Below, one piece after another: positions 59,982 through 64,000 of a stretch of 64,000 bases of DNA. The notes beneath the pieces are model-generated. The model saw only the letters and a program-made list of their open reading frames with translations. It was not told where the DNA came from and made no database searches. The position numbers and the translations under genes are program-made. How positions within the stretch are numbered: the first letter of the stretch is position 1; each line of letters opens with the position of its first letter. Source of the DNA: Thermodesulfobacteriaceae bacterium (GTDB lineage: Bacteria > Desulfobacterota > Thermodesulfobacteria > Thermodesulfobacteriales > Thermodesulfobacteriaceae); assembly GCA_025062245.1 (NCBI GenBank), contig JANXAD010000004.1:1-64000 (forward strand). Reading direction: 5' to 3'.

Positions 59982-61734
59982 ATTTGATTTAGAATATCTC
60001 TTAAATCTATCTGAAAAGGAAATAGAAAAATTTTTAGCTACCCTTAATTTTTACGATTCCTTAGATTTAATCTTAAGTACTCCTTGGGAAAAAAGAGCTA
60101 AATTAATTCTTCTATCTCCTTTTTCTGAAGCCTTAGTTAAAAACCTTTCTAATCAAGAACTTTTTTTAACTTTAAAAGCTTCTTCTTTAGACTTAGTAGT
60201 TGAACTTTTATCCTATGCTAAGGGGACTCAAATTCAATTTCTCTTGGATTTGGATACTTGGTATAAAGACAGAATTAAACCTGAGAGGGTTCTTTCTTGG
60301 ATTTATCTTCTTTTCCATGCAGGAGAAGATAAAGTTTTAGAATGGTTAAAGGTTGCTGATTGGGATTATTTAATAGCTATTTTTCAAAAATTTATCAAAG
60401 TTTATAAACGACCAGATGAAGTAGATCTTTTAGAGGCTATGGATTTTCTTCCTCCCTATACTTTGGATGATTTTTATTTTATAGATTTTAAAAACCCTGA
60501 GTATGAGTTTTACTTTAGAAGGATGATTGAAATTATAAGAGAGGAAATGTCAGAGACTTATTTTTCCCTTATGGAATCTATTATATGGGAACTCCCCTTA
60601 GAAGTAGAAGAAAGAGCTTATAGGTGGAGAAACTCCAGATTAGCTGATGAAGGAATTTTAGACTATTTTGAAGCTTTAGAGATTTATTCTTATCTTCATC
60701 CCAAAAGTCTTAAAAAAATAGAAATAAACTTATTACCCTATGAAGAAGAAAAAATAGAACTTTCTCCTACTAATATAGTCCTTTATGCTGGAGAAGAGGA
60801 TCTTTTTATTTTTAGAGTATTAACCTCTATAGAGGAGACCTTTCAACTTGAAAGAATAAAAAGAGAACTTGCTTGGTTAGTAAGTAAAGTAATCATAGTG
60901 GATCACATAGTTATTGATGAAATAGAACAAGTTAAAGAGAGTTTAGAAAAGGTCTGGGGTTCTTTAAATTTAGGTTTAGAGTATCTTTCTTCTGAAAATT
61001 TAGAACTTGCTAAAAGGTTTCTAAAAAATCATTTTTTAGAGGATATTTTTAAAGTTGGACAAACAGCTTTAAGAGAATTGAGAAAGTTAGCTATAAATAT
61101 AGCTGAGGGGAAAGAATTTGATCCTACTATTTTAAAATATTTAGATCAGCCATATCAGGGTTATTTACAAGGAGTCTTAACCAAGAAGCTTAATAGGATT
61201 AAACTTTTTCAACCTAAGAAAATAGGGACCTTAAGGGAATATACTTACTTTAAACGAGTTTCAGAGGTAAGATTAGTCAGAAGATATTTAGAAGAGGTGG
61301 GCTACATAGCTCCTCTTTTACAAAAGACCTTGGGAACTCCTTCAGATTGGATAAAAGAAATAACTCAGCCTGGGAGAAATTTTGATTCTAATTTTTTGAG
61401 CTGGAGTTCCTTAATTTTAACAGCCTTAGCTAACTGGATTAATGAAAGGGATTTCAGATTTAAAGCTTTACCTAAGAGTTCCTGGGACAAAGTTTTTAAA
61501 AATATGATTGAAAAAAGGGAAGGATTAGGTTTAATGAAAGAGGAAATTAAAACCGCCCTTTTTGAAAATTTTAAGAAATTTGCTCAAAATTATTGGTATT
61601 TAGAACCTGAATTATTGAGTTCTTTTTTAAATTTTGTAATTCAAAAGTGGGAAGAAGAATTCAAATATAGTGATCCAGATAATCCTCCCGATAGTTTATA
61701 TCAAACTTTAGTATTAATAGATTTAAAAAAATGA
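59926..61734 (+). CDS. DUF6178-like protein
   Basis: 602 aa, LLNLSEKEIEKFLATLNFYDSLDLILSTPWEKRAKLILLSP resembles DUF6178 proteins of related anaerobes; start may be further downstream. Confidence 0.65.
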   Translation: MENLNITNPLLAKKLVSTKFDLEYLLNLSEKEIEKFLATLNFYDSLDLILSTPWEKRAKLILLSPFSEALVKNLSNQELFLTLKASSLDLVVELLSYAKGTQIQFLLDLDTWYKDRIKPERVLSWIYLLFHAGEDKVLEWLKVADWDYLIAIFQKFIKVYKRPDEVDLLEAMDFLPPYTLDDFYFIDFKNPEYEFYFRRMIEIIREEMSETYFSLMESIIWELPLEVEERAYRWRNSRLADEGILDYFEALEIYSYLHPKSLKKIEINLLPYEEEKIELSPTNIVLYAGEEDLFIFRVLTSIEETFQLERIKRELAWLVSKVIIVDHIVIDEIEQVKESLEKVWGSLNLGLEYLSSENLELAKRFLKNHFLEDIFKVGQTALRELRKLAINIAEGKEFDPTILKYLDQPYQGYLQGVLTKKLNRIKLFQPKKIGTLREYTYFKRVSEVRLVRRYLEEVGYIAPLLQKTLGTPSDWIKEITQPGRNFDSNFLSWSSLILTALANWINERDFRFKALPKSSWDKVFKNMIEKREGLGLMKEEIKTALFENFKKFAQNYWYLEPELLSSFLNFVIQKWEEEFKYSDPDNPPDSLYQTLVLIDLKK

Positions 61735-63506
61735 AAAAAAGATCTTTACTAAATTTAAGAGAAACAGCCTATACTATTTTATCCCAAAGATACCTATTAA
61801 AAAATGAAAAGGGTGAAATTATTGAAACTCCTGAAGAGCTTTTTGAAAGAGTGGCTAAAGCAGTAGCTTCAGCAGAAAGGAATTTCTCTAAGAATTCAGG
61901 GTTAGAAACCTTTTATGCTGAAAAATTTTATGAAATGATGGTAAGTTTTGACTTTCTTCCTAATTCTCCGACCTTAATGAATGCTGGTTATCCTTTAGGA
62001 CAGCTTTCGGCTTGTTTTGTATTACCTATTGAAGATTCTTTAGATTCTATCTTTGATACTTTAAAGTATGCAGCCCTGATTCATAAATCTGGTGGAGGAA
62101 CAGGCTTTTGTTTTTCAAAACTTCGACCTAAAGGAGATATAGTGGGATCAACCCAAGGAATAGCTAGTGGACCAGTTTCCTTTATAAAAGTTTTTGATGC
62201 AGCAACTGAAGCCATAAAACAGGGTGGTAAAAGAAGAGGAGCTAATATGGGAATTTTAAGGATAGACCACCCTGATATTGAGGAATTTATAACCCTTAAG
62301 AGAAATTCCTCAGTTCTTAAAAATTTTAACCTTTCCGTGGCTATCACAGATGCTTTCATGGAAGCCTTAAAAAAAGGGGAAAAATTCCCTCTGATAAATC
62401 CCAGAAATAAGAAAATAGTTAGATATGTAGATCCTGAGAATTTATTTTTTTTAATTGCTGAAAGTGCTTGGTTAGGTGGAGATCCGGGAGTAATTTTTAT
62501 TGATACTATTAACCTATACAATCCCACTCCTCAGCTCGGAAAAATATATGCTACTAATCCTTGCGGAGAACAACCTCTCCTTCCTTATGAATCTTGCAAC
62601 TTAGGTTCTATAAACTTAGCTAATTTTGTAGAAAACGGTAAAATTGATTGGGAGAGACTTAAAGAAATTATTCATTTAGCAGTAAGATTTTTAGATAATG
62701 TTATAGAGATTAATCACTTTCCTCTTTCTCAAATTGCTAAAATTACAAGACTTACCAGAAAGATAGGACTTGGAGTTATGGGATTTGCTGATTTTCTTAT
62801 AAAGTTAGGAATTTCTTATGCTGAACCTAAGGCTATAGAAATGGCAGAAAAGGTTATGCAATTTATAAATGAAGAATCAGTTAAAGCTTCAGAAGCTCTT
62901 GCTAAAGAACGAAAAAACTTTCCCGCATATCCAGGAAGTATTTGGGATAAAAAGGGACTTACCTATATGAGAAACGCCACCACCACTACTATTGCTCCTA
63001 CAGGAAGTATCTCCTTAATTGCTGGGGTATCCTCTGGAATAGAACCTCTTTTTGGAGTTTACTATGAACGAAAAACTTTGAATAATCTTCTTTTAAGGGA
63101 ATTTCATCCCCTCTTTTTAACCTTTTTAGAAAAAGAAGGATTTTCTTTAGGTTTTATAGAGGAAATTTTGGAGGAAGTAAGAGAAAAGGGTCTTCTAAGT
63201 AAGACCAAACTTCCAGAAAAAATCAAAAAACTTTTTATTACTACCTATGAGATAGATGGGCTTCAACATCTTCTTATTCAACAGGCTTTTCAAAAATGGA
63301 CCCATAATGCAGTTTCCAAAACTATTAACCTACCTAAAAATTCTACGGTAGAAGAAATTAAAAACCTTTATTTAAAAGCTTATAAATTAGGATTAAAAGG
63401 GGTTACAGTATACCGATATGGTTCTAAAGAAGAACAGGTAATTTATATTAAATCCCATCCTGAGGAAGAGGCCACTTGTCCGATATGTATTTTTTCTTTA
63501 ATGTAA
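61731..63506 (+). CDS. nrdJ: adenosylcobalamin-dependent (class II) ribonucleotide reductase
   Basis: NSPTLMNAGYPLGQLSACFVLPIEDS, KSGGGTGFCFSKLRP, NPCGEQPLLPYESCNLGSINL, ATTTTIAPTGSISLIAG; C-terminal CPIC. Confidence 0.93.
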   Translation: MKKRSLLNLRETAYTILSQRYLLKNEKGEIIETPEELFERVAKAVASAERNFSKNSGLETFYAEKFYEMMVSFDFLPNSPTLMNAGYPLGQLSACFVLPIEDSLDSIFDTLKYAALIHKSGGGTGFCFSKLRPKGDIVGSTQGIASGPVSFIKVFDAATEAIKQGGKRRGANMGILRIDHPDIEEFITLKRNSSVLKNFNLSVAITDAFMEALKKGEKFPLINPRNKKIVRYVDPENLFFLIAESAWLGGDPGVIFIDTINLYNPTPQLGKIYATNPCGEQPLLPYESCNLGSINLANFVENGKIDWERLKEIIHLAVRFLDNVIEINHFPLSQIAKITRLTRKIGLGVMGFADFLIKLGISYAEPKAIEMAEKVMQFINEESVKASEALAKERKNFPAYPGSIWDKKGLTYMRNATTTTIAPTGSISLIAGVSSGIEPLFGVYYERKTLNNLLLREFHPLFLTFLEKEGFSLGFIEEILEEVREKGLLSKTKLPEKIKKLFITTYEIDGLQHLLIQQAFQKWTHNAVSKTINLPKNSTVEEIKNLYLKAYKLGLKGVTVYRYGSKEEQVIYIKSHPEEEATCPICIFSLM

Positions 63507-63534
63507 AATTAATGTAAATTAGGAGAGGTATGAA

Positions 63535-64000
63535 ATGAAAGAAGTAAATATAGCTCTTTTAGGTTTTGGAACTGTAGGAAAGGGGGTTTACGAACTTTTA
63601 GAAAAAAACGCCCCTTTAATTTATCAAAAAACTGGGCTTTATCCCCGAATAAAAAAAATTTTAGTAAGAGACCTAAATAAAATAAGAGAGAAAAATGTGC
63701 CTTCCAATTTATTTACTTTAAATATAGAGGAAATCTTAGAAGATGATAGTCTTCCTGTGGTTTGTGAATTGATAGGTGGGATTAATCCTGCTAAGGAATA
63801 TGTTTTAAGGTCTTTGCAAAAGGGAAAACATGTAATCACAGCTAATAAAGCTATTTTAGCTGAATTTGGAGATGAAATTTGGAAAGAGGCCTCTCAACAA
63901 AAAAGTTATTTAGGTTTTGAAGCCTCTGTGGGAGGAGGAATTCCCATAATAAAAACTCTTAAAGAAGCCCTTATAGGAAATAAAATTAAATCTATAGTAG
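63535..64000 (+). CDS. hom: homoserine dehydrogenase, N-terminal part (runs off right edge)
   Basis: MKEVNIALLGFGTVGKGVYELL...CELIGGINPAKEYVLRSLQKGKHVITANKAILA; no stop before window end. Confidence 0.92.
   Translation, partial: MKEVNIALLGFGTVGKGVYELLEKNAPLIYQKTGLYPRIKKILVRDLNKIREKNVPSNLFTLNIEEILEDDSLPVVCELIGGINPAKEYVLRSLQKGKHVITANKAILAEFGDEIWKEASQQKSYLGFEASVGGGIPIIKTLKEALIGNKIKSIV

Noticed and set aside
62081-62527. 148 aa minus-strand ORF opposite nrdJ
   Set aside because: Antisense to conserved catalytic region of nrdJ, no recognisable domain.
61731-63506. nrdJ as truncated gene because it is shorter than many class II RNRs
   Set aside because: N-terminal, catalytic and C-terminal Cys motifs are all present; consistent with a short-form class II enzyme.
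1-64000. CRISPR array, rRNA operon, prophage or classical defence island
   Set aside because: No regularly spaced direct repeats, rRNA sequence, phage structural genes or recognised defence genes were seen on reading; the XerC/D gene looks like housekeeping recombinase.

Overview
AT-rich, densely coding bacterial chromosome segment. Gene content (dsrMKJOP sulfite-reduction membrane complex with dsrN, 2-oxoacid:ferredoxin oxidoreductase, B12-dependent ribonucleotide reductase, LolCD, BamA) suggests a thermophilic sulfate- or sulfur-metabolising bacterium of the Thermodesulfobacteriota type; this taxonomic call is inference. Most of the window is housekeeping: dxs/ispA/xseBA, nrdR/pyrF, prfB with its programmed +1 frameshift, carA, ribF, surE, argJ, ravA/viaA-like pair, lgt, nth, alaS, korAB-like, one tRNA-Gly, lysS, lolCD, bamA, rplS, rnhB, nrdJ and hom. 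The most unusual items are: (1) a predicted PilZ (c-di-GMP receptor) domain fused to orotate phosphoribosyltransferase; (2) a three-copy family of about 280-320 bp MITE-like elements with about 17 bp terminal inverted repeats, one copy of which supplies the start codon and first ~18 codons of an exported protein; (3) two decayed copies of one integrase-type insertion sequence, one of them internally deleted; (4) a FIST sensor coupled to a GGDEF-EAL protein with degenerate motifs; (5) a C-terminal J-domain protein convergent with an ArsA/Get3-like ATPase beside the dsr operon. No CRISPR array, rRNA or intact mobile element was seen.
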